Positions 20,242-27,637 of a DNA stretch of 64,000 nucleotides are shown here, in pieces. This DNA comes from CAVWXT01 sp963759115 (GTDB lineage: Bacteria > Planctomycetota > Planctomycetia > Pirellulales > Thermoguttaceae), in assembly GCA_963759115.1 (NCBI GenBank), contig CAVWXT010000001.1:248001-312000 (forward strand), in the 5' to 3' direction. The notes under the pieces are model-generated. The model was not told where the DNA came from. It did not search any database and saw only the letters and a list, made by a program, of their open reading frames with translations. Both the position numbers and the translations under genes were made by a program. The first letter of the stretch is position 1. Every line of letters starts with the position of its first letter.

Positions 20242-20271
20242 TTGAAATTGGGCCAAGACCTGTGCTAAGGT
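20242..20271 (+). promoter_or_regulatory. Candidate sigma-70 promoter of the terminase cassette
   Basis: TTGAAA at 20242-20247 and TAAGGT at 20266-20271 with an 18-base spacer. Transcription would start near 20278, upstream of a strong terminator and of the HTH gene at 20396. Confidence 0.45.
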
Positions 20272-20277
20272 CGTGAT

Positions 20278-20361
20278 CGTGCTGAGGGTATCAGCAGCGC
20301 CTGACAACAGGTAGCCACAAGAGCCCGTCGCCGGAGTTCGCTCCGGCGGAGGGCTTTTTTT
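20278..20361 (+). ncRNA. Candidate leader or small RNA ending in an intrinsic terminator
   Basis: About 84 bases between the candidate promoter and a canonical terminator, with a further short stem possible (GCTGAGGGTATCAGC). There is no good open frame. It could be an attenuator controlling the cassette downstream, or a stand-alone small RNA. This is inference from the promoter-terminator spacing. Confidence 0.35.
20322..20361 (+). terminator. Strong intrinsic terminator with TTCG tetraloop
   Basis: The arms AGCCC-GT-CGCCGGAG and CTCCGGCG-GA-GGGCT pair except for a two-base internal loop, close on a TTCG tetraloop and are followed by seven or more T residues. It is a textbook rho-independent terminator on the plus strand, 35 bases before the HTH gene start. 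Confidence 0.85.
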
Positions 20362-20395
20362 GTTGCGCTGCGCCCGTGCGAGATGGGGGGCAACG

Positions 20396-20809
20396 ATGAT
20401 CGCGCCACAGATCGTGACCGAAATCCGGCGGCTGCTGGCCGTGGGAGGGCTCAGCCAGCGGAAAATCGCCGAACGGATGGGCGTGTGCCGCGGCACCGTC
20501 CACGCGATCGCCTCCGGCAGGCGGCCGGACTACGAACCCTTGCCGCGGACGGATGACGACGAGGAGTCTGCCGGCCCGGCGGCGCGCTGTCCCGGTTGCG
20601 GCGGAATGGTCTACCTGCCGTGCCGATTGTGCCGCATGCGGCGGACACTCGCCCAGAAACTCCGTGTCGCGCCGCGCGGGCGGGCGATCGAACCTTTCCA
20701 ACCGGCGGACCTGGACCTTCGGCCCGACCACCGCGCCCGCTACGAAGAGGTCCGCACCGGGCGCTGCGCCAACAACGATCACGTCACGCAACAACAGGTG
20801 GGACCATGA
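20396..20809 (+). CDS. HTH protein with zinc ribbon
   Basis: A 137-residue protein. Residues 1-45 are a resolvase/IS30-type helix-turn-helix (IVTEIRRLLAVGGLSQRKIAERMGVCRGTVHAIASGRRPD). Residues ~62-85 form a CxxC-x8-CxxC zinc ribbon (CPGCGGMVYLPCRLC). A basic C-terminal tail ends in a conserved-looking DLRPDHRARYEEV segment. A GGGGGG tract upstream of the ATG at 20396 can serve as ribosome site. First gene of the plus-strand cassette that ends with a terminase; it may regulate the cassette or bind its packaging/processing site. Its stop overlaps the next start. Confidence 0.75.
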   Translation: MIAPQIVTEIRRLLAVGGLSQRKIAERMGVCRGTVHAIASGRRPDYEPLPRTDDDEESAGPAARCPGCGGMVYLPCRLCRMRRTLAQKLRVAPRGRAIEPFQPADLDLRPDHRARYEEVRTGRCANNDHVTQQQVGP

Positions 20810-21373
20810 GCGAGTTGATCCTTGCGAGTTACCCCGAAGCCCGTCGGCAGATTCGCAACGCCGACCTGCTGTTGTTCCGGCGCCGGGACTGGCTGGCGCG
20901 GTGGATCGCCGTGGCCGGCCGGTCGGAATATGTCCATGCCGCCATGGCCGGCTGGTGGAAAGACCGCCTGATGTGCGTCGAAATGACGCGCGGCGGCGGG
21001 CGGGCGCAGCTCCTCTCGAACCTCGTGGCGCGGTGGCCCGGAGTCATCGACGTCTACGAGGCCAACGCCGGCCGTCGCCGCTTCTCTCGCGAGAGGGCCC
21101 TGCGTGCGATGATCGGCATCACCGGCAAGCGATACGGCTGGCTGAATCTCCTGCGGGCCGCCCTGCTGCACGCTGCCGGTGTTCCGATTCCTGGCCGATC
21201 CGGACACCAACGACGGCGAGACGTCGCGTTGGCCGCCGTTCTGTTCCGAGGCGGTGGCGACGGCCGGCCGCGAGGGCGGGGTTGATCCCGTGCCCAACCT
21301 GGCCGACCGCCTGACCGAGCCGGCCGACCTTTCCCGTTCCACGTTTTACCGTTACCGATTCACGCTGATCTGA
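20806..21373 (+). CDS. Permuted NlpC/P60 (YiiX-like) papain-fold hydrolase, one frameshift
   Basis: The protein starts MSELILASYPEARRQIRNAD at 20806. It has the circularly permuted papain-like order: a catalytic His early (SEYVHAAMAGWW, ~46) and the Cys late (RWPPFCSEAVATAG, ~145). Between them lie LMCVEMTRGGG and GKRYGWLNLLRAALLH. The frame breaks near 21185 (AGVPIPG); one base over the reading continues as FLADPDTNDGETSRWPPFCSEAV and ends at 21373. Related enzymes cleave peptidoglycan peptides or lipid-peptide amides; in a phage-like setting a lysis or entry role is possible. The stop TGA overlaps the next ATG. Confidence 0.75.
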
Positions 21374-21573
21374 TGCGAGAACAAGAGGTCCATTTTTCGT
21401 GTCGCTGCGGGCGGAGACTGACGGCCGTGATTTACTCCAGGCCGTCGTCGATCCGGTTCCTGGACCACGGGAAACCGATGAGCGGGCGGCAATGCCCTAC
21501 GCCCGGCTGCCGTCACGACTACAGCCGGCTCACCGTTGATGAATTCAAGGAACACGTATTTTCCGGTTTCTAA
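21373..21573 (+). CDS. Small zinc-ribbon protein
   Basis: A 66-residue protein with two Cys pairs: FSCRCGRR near the N-terminus and QCPTPGCRHDYS near residue 42-52, consistent with one zinc ribbon. The start overlaps the previous stop by one base (TGATG), so it is translationally coupled. No known family is recognised; its position is within the terminase cassette. Confidence 0.65.
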   Translation: MREQEVHFSCRCGRRLTAVIYSRPSSIRFLDHGKPMSGRQCPTPGCRHDYSRLTVDEFKEHVFSGF

Positions 21574-21592
21574 CCCTTGGGGAGGTCCGATC

Positions 21593-22555
21593 ATGTTTTG
21601 GATCAAGCGTATCGCGTGGTTGCTGTTGTGGCTCGGTATCGCCGCCGGCGCGACGGCGGAAATCGTTCGCGGCGACGAGTCGAATGTGAAGCCGCACGCG
21701 GTGGAGAATGTGAAACCGCAAGCGGACGTAGTCTTGCTGGATTTCTACTCGGATCGGTGCGGCCCCTGCCGGGCGATGGCGCCGGCGGTTGAGAACCTTC
21801 TCGAAACAGGCTTCGCCGTCGAACGGATCAACATCGACGATCGCCCGGAGTTGGCCCGTCAATACGGCGTCACGTCCATTCCGTGTTTTGTCGTGGTTCA
21901 CCAGGGCCGCGAAATCGACCGCATCAGCGGCGTCACCACCATCGAGCGGCTCAAACTGAAGCTGCGCGGCAGATCCGAAATCCGAGATCCGAAATCCAAC
22001 GTCGGAGTGCCGCATCCCGCCTGGCGGTACGAGCGTCCCGCCGGCCATCGCGCGGCCATCGTGCGAATCTTCTGCCAAGACGACGTGCGTACGCGCTCGA
22101 TCGGTTCGGGGCGCTGGTGCGATGGGGTAAACGCGTTGTCGTATTGACGGCCCGGCACGTCGTCCAGGATGCGAAGAAGATTATCGTCGAACTCCACACC
22201 AAGCGAACGCACTGGGCCCGCGTTCTCAAGTTGGACGCCGCTTGGGACTGTGCCGTCCTGGAATTGACCGGGCAGCCAACCGGCGTGGAACCCGCCGAGG
22301 TCGAGCTTGGCCCGCAAGCCATGTTCGGGGACGGCGACAGGCTCGAATCCTGCGGGTATGGCGCCGATGGGAGGCTTGCCGCGAACAGCGGACTCTTCAA
22401 GGGCTACCGGCGTTCGACGGCCAATCCCAACGGTCCCGACAACTGGATGGTGATCTCCGGCCACGCCCGCCAAGGCGATTCGGGCGGCCCGGTGTTCAAC
22501 GAGAAGGGGCGCGTGGTGGGCGTGCTTTGGGGCACGGACGGCCAAGAGGTCGTTT
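21593..22555 (+). pseudogene. Thioredoxin-trypsin fusion, 5' part; gene split by ISL3 element, one frameshift
   Basis: Signal peptide or anchor (IAWLLLWLGIAAGATAE, 7-23), then a thioredoxin domain with CGPC (VVLLDFYSDRCGPCRAMAP, ~45-64) and the cis-Pro loop TSIPCFVV. A linker containing GATCCGAAATCC words follows, and the frame shifts at about 22090. The trypsin-like serine protease domain then shows all three catalytic positions: VVLTARHVV (His), AAWDCAVLEL (Asp) and ARQGDSGGPVF (Ser). Codons remain in frame to 22555, where an ISL3 element begins; the protein finishes in the fragment at 24232-24800. As assembled, the interrupted frame reads through into the IS end and stops at 22608. SD GGGGAGGT precedes the ATG. 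Confidence 0.85.
22548..22555. repeat. ISL3 target-site duplication, left copy
   Basis: GGTCGTTT immediately before the left inverted repeat; the same eight bases follow the right end at 24224-24231. Eight bases is the duplication length expected for ISL3 elements. Confidence 0.9.
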
Positions 22556-24223
22556 GGCTCTTCCGGTTCTGGGTGCGAACGCCGCACAAACCCGAGGCTC
22601 AACAATAGCGGCCGTTATACTACGCGCGACGGTTGCTTGAACGCCCCAGGCACGTAATTCTCGCCATATTAGCCCCCCCCACAAGAATATAGTGCAACAG
22701 GGATTGCGAGCGTAAGTGCTTGTCCGGGAACATGTTCCGCCGCCGCCTCCCTGCGGGCGCCGATTTCGCGAGTTGGGAAGGTTGCTGTTGGCCCGAGGTC
22801 GCCCGCGGCGTTACCTTGCTCAAGCGGCGGCGGTCGGACCAACGCGGTTGTTGCCTTCGCCCCGTCGCAGAAGACACCGCCAACCAAGGAGGCCACGGAT
22901 GGCTCAGGTCGAGGTCAAAGTGAAGTTGGATTTGCCGCCGGGTGTGGAACTGTTGGGATACGAGCGCTTGCGCGACGGGCACGGCTTCGAGGTCAAGTTC
23001 CCCCTGCCCGACTCTTGCCGTTGTGAGCAGTGCGGCCACGAAGAGCCGTCCACCTACGAGTACAAGAACACCGTCTATGTGGTCCGCGACCTGGACCTGT
23101 GGGGTCAGCCGAGCTTCCTGATCTTCCAGCCTTGCTTCCATCGTTGCTCGCGCTGTGGGCATCGCCAGGAGCATTTCGCCCCCTTCAAGCGGAAGAAGGT
23201 GCTGTACACGTACCGCTTCGAGGAATACGTGCTGCGGATGCTCATCGGCAGCAACGAAGAAGAGGTGGCCGCGCGGCTGGGCATCTCGGCGGAGACCGTG
23301 GAACTGATCGTCGAGAACCAGTTGAAGGACGACAAGCGGATCGACCCGGCACGGGTCATCAAGCACGTGGGCATGGACGAAATCAGCCTCAAGAAGCGGC
23401 ACAAGTTGTACGTGACGGTGATGACGGACTTGACCGACCCGGAGTCGCCGAAGGTGCTGGCGGTGGCCCGCGGGCGCGACACGGCAGCGGCCCTCGAATG
23501 CCTGGGGAAATTGACGCCCGAGCAGTGCGCCGCGGTGGAAACGCACCGCGTGGACATGGGGAAGGTCTACGGCCCGGTCTGCAACGAGCAACTTCGCAAC
23601 AGCCGGTTGGTGGTGGACCGGTTCCACGTGGCCAAGCAGTTCAACGAGGTGGTGGATGAGTTGCGAAAAAAAAAGCACGCGGAAGCACAAGGCCCAGTTG
23701 TCCAAAGCCGAGCAGAAACGGTTCCGCTCGCTGATGTGGGAGTTCCGCCGCGACCCGAAGGATCTGAAGCCCGAAGAGCGCGCAGCCTTGGAGGAGTTGT
23801 TCGCCAGGTTGCCCGCGTTGAAGGACGTGTATGACGTGCGGGTGCGGTTCAAGGAGATCTTCGATACAGCGCCGGACCGCGCCACGGCCGAACAGCAGTT
23901 GGCCGAACTCCGCGCGCGGACCGAAGCGCTGGGGCTGGACTTCGCCAAGTTCTGGACGACCTACGACAACTGGAAGACGGGCATCCTGAACTACTTCGAC
24001 GGGCGGTACACCAGCGCGGCGGTTGAAGGTATCAACAACAAGGCCCGCGTCATCACCAAACGCTGCTACGGCGTGAAGTCAGCCGACACGCTCTGGAACC
24101 GGCTGCTCCTGGACTTGAACCGGGCGTCGGAAGCCGCCGGGCGGACCATCGCCGAGCTACGCGAGATCGTCCGTGGCCTGAAGGCTGAATTTCTCGCGTT
24201 CTGCACCTAAAACCGGAAGAGCC
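22556..24223 (+). mobile_element. ISL3-family insertion sequence
   Basis: A 1668-base element. The left end reads GGCTCTTCCGGTTCTGGGTG and the complement of the right end reads GGCTCTTCCGGTTTTAGGTG, imperfect inverted repeats with the GGCTCTT tip typical of ISL3. It is flanked by the 8-base duplication GGTCGTTT (22548-22555 and 24224-24231) and carries a single transposase gene. It sits inside the thioredoxin-trypsin fusion gene, in the codons just after the trypsin core. Confidence 0.92.
22899..24210 (+). CDS. ISL3-family transposase, frame shift at an A9 run
   Basis: Starts at the ATG at 22899 behind AAGGAGG. An N-terminal zinc-finger-like part (CEQCGHEEPS, CFHRCSRCGHRQEHF) is followed by an HTH and the DDE core: VGMDEISLKKRHKLYVTVMTDL (first Asp), LVVDRFHVAKQFNEVVDELR (second Asp) and FDGRYTSAAVEGINNKARVIKR-like sequence near the C-terminus (Glu). 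At 23666-23674 the gene contains nine consecutive A residues and the reading must move by one base to continue (KKSTRKHKAQLSKAEQ to the stop at 24210). This may be a real slippage site or a length error in the run. Confidence 0.88.
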
Positions 24224-24231
24224 GGTCGTTT

Positions 24232-24800
24232 GCGTCCAGGCAGGGCATCTTCACGTGCTCCTGGACGCGGCGGTTGCGGTCTATCAAGAGGAGGCATCGG
24301 GCAACGAGCCGGGACGGCTGGTGCCCGTCGTGTTTCCGCAGCAACGCAACCCGACGCCTCCCAAACGCGATCCGGCCAGCGGTTGTTGCCCTGTGCCCGC
24401 CCGCGTGCCACTGGCTGAGCCAGTGCCGCCCACCGTGCCACTGGCCGAGCCAGTGCCACACGCGGCTGAGCCGTTCGTCGACATGGCCAAGGCCGGCAAG
24501 ACGCCGCTGCTGCCCTGGCGCGGCGACACGCAGAAGCGGGACGACTCGCAAGATGCCCGGATCGAAGCGCTGATCCAATTGCAGGAGCGCGAGAGGGCAT
24601 CCGGCGCCGCGCGAGTGGAAGTCGGCATCGCTCCGAAAGCGGAACGCGGGCCAGCGGAGGACGAGCCGTCGCCGCTCGTGGCCGGCCTGTGCATCCTCGG
24701 CGCCGTCGTTGCCGGGTTTGCCGTCTATTTCGGCGCAGAAGAACTGAATACGAAAATGAACAGGAGGAAACGGAAGGAACAGAGACGGAATGCCAAATGA
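24232..24800 (+). pseudogene. 3' part of the thioredoxin-trypsin fusion (linker and C-terminal membrane segment)
   Basis: When the ISL3 element and one target-site copy are removed, codons 22549-22555 join directly to 24232 and read EVVCVQAGHLHVLLDAAVAVYQ, restoring the last strand and helix of the trypsin domain. The rest is a Pro-rich linker holding two GTGCCACTGGC palindromes (protein VPLAEPVPP..VPLAEPVP), a charged helix (DARIEALIQLQERERASG), and one membrane segment (PLVAGLCILGAVVAGFAVYF) with a basic tail. Alone, this piece has an in-frame GTG at 24255 but no obvious ribosome site, so it is probably not expressed. Confidence 0.8.
24405..24459. repeat. Two GTGCCACTGGC palindromes inside a gene
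   Basis: Copies at 24405-24427 and 24435-24459, each GTGCCACTGGC, a short centre, then the complement. They are in frame and add the peptide VPLAEPVP twice. Further copies lie at 25242-25266 and 54248-54272. Confidence 0.8.
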
Positions 24801-24869
24801 CGAACGCTCTCTGTTGCCTCTGTTTCCTCCTGTAAGAATCTCTTGAAACTGACCCCTGACCTCTAACCT

Positions 24870-25313
24870 ATGGTGACTCCCATGTTTCACGGCGTACCTG
24901 TAGTGTGGCAGTACGTGATCCTGGCCGGCACTGCGCTGGCCCTGACGATGGTCGGCCTCTGGCTCTACAACCGGCGCGAGGCCCGCCGCAAACACGCCAT
25001 CGAGTTGATGAAATTGATGAACCAGTGGGGCATGGACTGGTTCGCCGATCTCTTCGAGCTGTACGCGGTCGGCGACTATTCCGGCCTGGTGGTCAAGGTC
25101 GAGGAAGTCGTCAAGACGATCCGCAGCGACACGGCGATGGTCGCCAAATTGGCCGAGGTTGCCCGGAAGGTTGCGGCATACTACGCCGCCAACGATCCGA
25201 CCAAGTCGCAGGAGTTGATGGCGATTTTGCAGGGCGCCCGCGTGCCACTGGCTGAGCCAGTGCCACCCACCGCCAATGGCGCCGCCATCGCGGCAACCGC
25301 TTCCAAAGCATAG
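24870..25313 (+). CDS. Small membrane protein of the terminase cassette
   Basis: A 147-residue protein with one N-terminal membrane segment (YVILAGTALALTMVGLWLY, ~15-33), a basic stop-transfer (NRREARRKH) and a helical cytoplasmic part (ELMKLMNQWGMDWFADLFELYAVGDY, VVKVEEVVKTIRSDTAMVAKLAEVARKVAAYY). A GTGCCACTGGC palindrome adds ARVPLAEPVPP near the C-terminus. No family is recognised. Alternative start at 24882. Two small membrane proteins in a row suggest a holin- or scaffold-like role, but that is speculation. Confidence 0.65.
   Translation: MVTPMFHGVPVVWQYVILAGTALALTMVGLWLYNRREARRKHAIELMKLMNQWGMDWFADLFELYAVGDYSGLVVKVEEVVKTIRSDTAMVAKLAEVARKVAAYYAANDPTKSQELMAILQGARVPLAEPVPPTANGAAIAATASKA
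25242..25266. repeat. GTGCCACTGGC palindrome inside a gene
   Basis: A 25-base in-frame copy (arms GTGCCACTGGC, centre TGA) near the 3' end of the small membrane protein gene. Confidence 0.8.
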
Positions 25314-25324
25314 GAGTCATCACC

Positions 25325-25618
25325 TTGGCCCCCAGCGAGAGCGAAATCATCGAGAAGCTGCGAGACGAGCTGCACGCCTACCACGTCGACGTGCAGAAAC
25401 TCATCCAGCGGTGCGAAGCCTGCCGCGGGGACGTTCTGCAGATTGCCACGGACATGTACGGGCTTCCCGGCAACAAGGAGGCAAGTCCCGGCTTGATGGG
25501 CGACGTGGCCGAGTTGAGACGCAGCCGGAAACTGATCCTGTTGGCACTGCGGGGGGCCTGGGTGTTGTTGACCATCCTGTTGGGCGCTGTGATGACGGCC
25601 GTGCTGCAAACGCACTAA
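25325..25618 (+). CDS. Small coiled-coil protein with C-terminal membrane segment
   Basis: A 97-residue protein, apparently starting at a TTG (25325), eight bases past the previous stop. Residues 1-35 are helical (SEIIEKLRDELHAYHVDVQKLIQR), the middle has two Cys (CEACRG), and residues ~72-94 form a membrane segment (LALRGAWVLLTILLGAVMTAVL). The topology resembles haemolysin XhlA/holin-accessory proteins. Not recognised more precisely. Confidence 0.6.
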   Translation: MAPSESEIIEKLRDELHAYHVDVQKLIQRCEACRGDVLQIATDMYGLPGNKEASPGLMGDVAELRRSRKLILLALRGAWVLLTILLGAVMTAVLQTH

Positions 25619-25631
25619 GAAGGGCATCGCC

Positions 25632-26192
25632 ATGCAAATTCGCGATCGAATCAAAGACTTTCGCCGGGTGAAGGCGAGCCAATTGCGGCCGCACCCGAAG
25701 AATTGGCGGACCCATCCGCCGGCCCAGCAAGACGCCTTGCGCGGCGTACTGGCCGAGATCGGCTACGCCGGCGCCCTGTTGGCGCGGGAACTGCCCGACG
25801 GCTCGCTGGAATTGATCGACGGCCATCTCCGCGCCGAGACCACGCCGGACGCCGAGGTGCCCGTGCTCGTGCTGGACCTCGACGAGCGCGAGGCGGCCAA
25901 GCTGCTGGCTCTGCACGATCCGCTGGCCGGCATGGCCGGGGCCAACAGCGAGGTGCTCGCCGAGTTGCTCGGACAGGTTGAAACGGAGAACGACGCCGTG
26001 CAAGCGTTGCTCGACGAAATGCTGAGCGAGCCCGACGCCCCGCCCGACGCGCCGGCGACGGAACCGGGCAACGAAGTGGCCATCCCGGAAGCGTATCAGG
26101 TGGTCGTCGAGTGCCGCGACGAAGGCCAGCAGCAGGCCGTCTTCGAGCGCATGACGCGCGAGGGGTACGCGTGCCGGCTGTTGACGTTGTAG
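25632..26192 (+). CDS. ParB-like nuclease-domain protein
   Basis: A 186-residue protein starting MQIRDRIKDFRRVKASQLRPHPKNWRTH. The ParB/Srx fold is shown by LRPHPKNWRTHPPAQQDALRGVLAEIGYAG and the ELIDGHLRAE motif (GHxR, ~65-75), which in ParB binds CTP or, in nuclease members, supports phosphodiester chemistry. DEREAAKLLALHDPLAGMA follows. The C-terminal third is acidic and ends QQQAVFERMTREGYACRLLTL. Such ParB-like proteins are frequent beside phage terminases and DNA-modification genes. It precedes the ABC-GNAT fusion gene by about 60 bases. Confidence 0.8.
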   Translation: MQIRDRIKDFRRVKASQLRPHPKNWRTHPPAQQDALRGVLAEIGYAGALLARELPDGSLELIDGHLRAETTPDAEVPVLVLDLDEREAAKLLALHDPLAGMAGANSEVLAELLGQVETENDAVQALLDEMLSEPDAPPDAPATEPGNEVAIPEAYQVVVECRDEGQQQAVFERMTREGYACRLLTL

Positions 26193-26249
26193 CGGGCTCT
26201 CGGCGATCGGCATTCGGTTCATCACTCATCATTCCTACTTCATCATTTT

Positions 26250-27519
26250 TTGAACGCCATGCCGACCGTCGACGTCGAAGTTCACTGTCCCGTGTTCAAC
26301 TCGTTCCGCGTGCAGCAGGTGGGCGGAATGTTCGACGTGCCGCTGGCCCAACGGGCTTCGCAGCGTTTCCAGGTCGACGTGCCGGAGTGGCTCTTGGGGG
26401 GTGAGGGGAGAAGCGAAATGGCGGATGGTGGATGGCGGATGGCGGATGGACAGGTCCAACATCCACCATCCAACATCCAAAATCCCTGGCAGCTTGGCCT
26501 GATCGTTGGACCGTCGGCAAGCGGCAAGAGCACCATCGCCCGCGCGATGTTCGGCGACCGGGTCTACCGGCCGCGAGAATGGCCGCCGGATCGGGCGGTG
26601 ATCGACGGACTGGGGCAACAGCCGATCAAAGAGATTACCCGCCTGTTCACCGCCGTCGGCTTCTCCTCGCCGCCGAGTTGGATCAAACCGTACAGCGTGC
26701 TGAGCAACGGCGAGCAGTTCCGTTGCGACCTGGCGCGGGCACTCATGAATGATGATTCCGGAATGATGAATGATGAATTGGCTTCTCGACCGGAGGCCAC
26801 GCAAACCGCGTCTTCCATTCATCACTCATCATTCATCAATCATCATTCTCCCGCCGTCGTCTTCGACGAGTTCACTAGCGTGGTCGATCGCAACGTGGCC
26901 CGCGCGGTGTCGGCGGCGATTGCCAAGGGCATCCGCTCGGGCCGGATCGGCCGCCGGTTCGTGGCCGTCACCTGCCACTACGACGTGACCGAGTGGCTCG
27001 AGCCGGACTGGGTAATCGACATGGCCACGGCCACTTTCGCCCGGAGGCGTCTTCGGCGACCCGCGATCGAGCTTGAGATCGTTCGTTGCCGGCGTCGTGC
27101 GTGGCGGATGTTTGCGCCATCACTATTTGAGCGGGGCGCTGGCCCAATACGCGCGGTGTTTCCTGGCCTTGTGGGAAGGCCTGCCGGTGGCGTTCTGCGC
27201 GACGGTGTCGCTGATCGGGCGGAAGAACCGCTGGAGAATCAGCCGCATCGTCACCTTGCCCGACTATCAGGGCATGGGGGTGGGCATGGCGGTGGCCGAG
27301 GCCGTGGCGGAGATTCACGTCCAACAGGGCCACCGGGTGAGCGTGACCGCCAGCCACCCCGCGCTCTTGGCCCATTGCCGCCGCTCGCCGCGGTGGCGAA
27401 CCGTGAACGTCCAAAAGACCGGCTCGCGCGGCACGCAGCGGTTCGCCCGCAACTACCGCGGCTCGCCCGGCCGAGCGGTGGTGTCGTTCGAGTACGTGGG
27501 GAACAGAGACGAGAGATGA
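26250..27519 (+). CDS. ABC ATPase-GNAT acetyltransferase fusion, one frameshift
   Basis: The N-terminal half is an ABC-type ATPase: LIVGPSASGKSTIARAMF (Walker A, ~90), SVLSNGEQFRCDLARAL (signature, ~155) and AVVFDEFTSVVDRNVARAV (Walker B and D-loop, ~208), then VAVTCHYDVTEWLEPDWVID (switch His). A GNAT domain follows: RCRRRAWRMFAPHHYLSGALAQ, ALWEGLPVAFCATVSL, RISRIVTLPDYQGMGVGMAVAEAVAEI (acetyl-CoA loop) to the stop at 27519. The frame shifts near 27113. Two dispersed inverted repeats are embedded in frame, at 26420-26485 and 26748-26848, adding low-complexity loops outside the catalytic motifs. A DNA-modifying (Mom-like) role is a hypothesis. Confidence 0.8.
26420..26485. repeat. In-frame inverted repeat of GGATGG words
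   Basis: Left arm of GGCGGATGGT/GGATGG words, right arm of CCAACATCCACC words, complementary with some mismatches. It adds a segment rich in MADGGWR to the ABC ATPase just before Walker A. Confidence 0.7.
26748..26848. repeat. In-frame inverted repeat of GAATGATGA words
   Basis: Left arm AATGATGATTCCGGAATGAT and following ATGAATGATGAATTGG; right arm CATTCATCACTCATCATTC and following CATCAATCATCATTC. It encodes a Met/Asn/Asp-rich then His/Ser-rich loop between signature and Walker B of the ATPase. A partial CATCACTCATCATTC copy precedes the gene at ~26219. Confidence 0.75.
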
Positions 27520-27637
27520 CAGACGAGAGTCGAGAGCTTGAAGCGGTTTGCTGTATAGCTCGCCGCTTGCGGTTTCACACGAGGAACCGCAATTCCGGCT
27601 GATCGTTGACCACTGAGCACACACCAGGAGCACTCTC

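Noticed and set aside
19918..20361. CRISPR array candidate
   Set aside because: The repeated words are facing inverted arms of two different families, not regularly spaced direct repeats; no cas gene is nearby.
22330..22360. tRNA T-arm-like word (GGCTCGAATCCTGC)
   Set aside because: It lies inside the trypsin coding sequence and no cloverleaf can be drawn around it.
24255..24800. Independent small membrane protein gene
   Set aside because: It reads in frame with the trypsin domain once the ISL3 element is removed and has no ribosome site, so it is treated as the 3' part of the fusion gene.
26748..26848. Microsatellite in an intergenic gap splitting the ATPase gene
   Set aside because: The frame stays open across it, and Walker A, signature and Walker B on either side belong to one domain.
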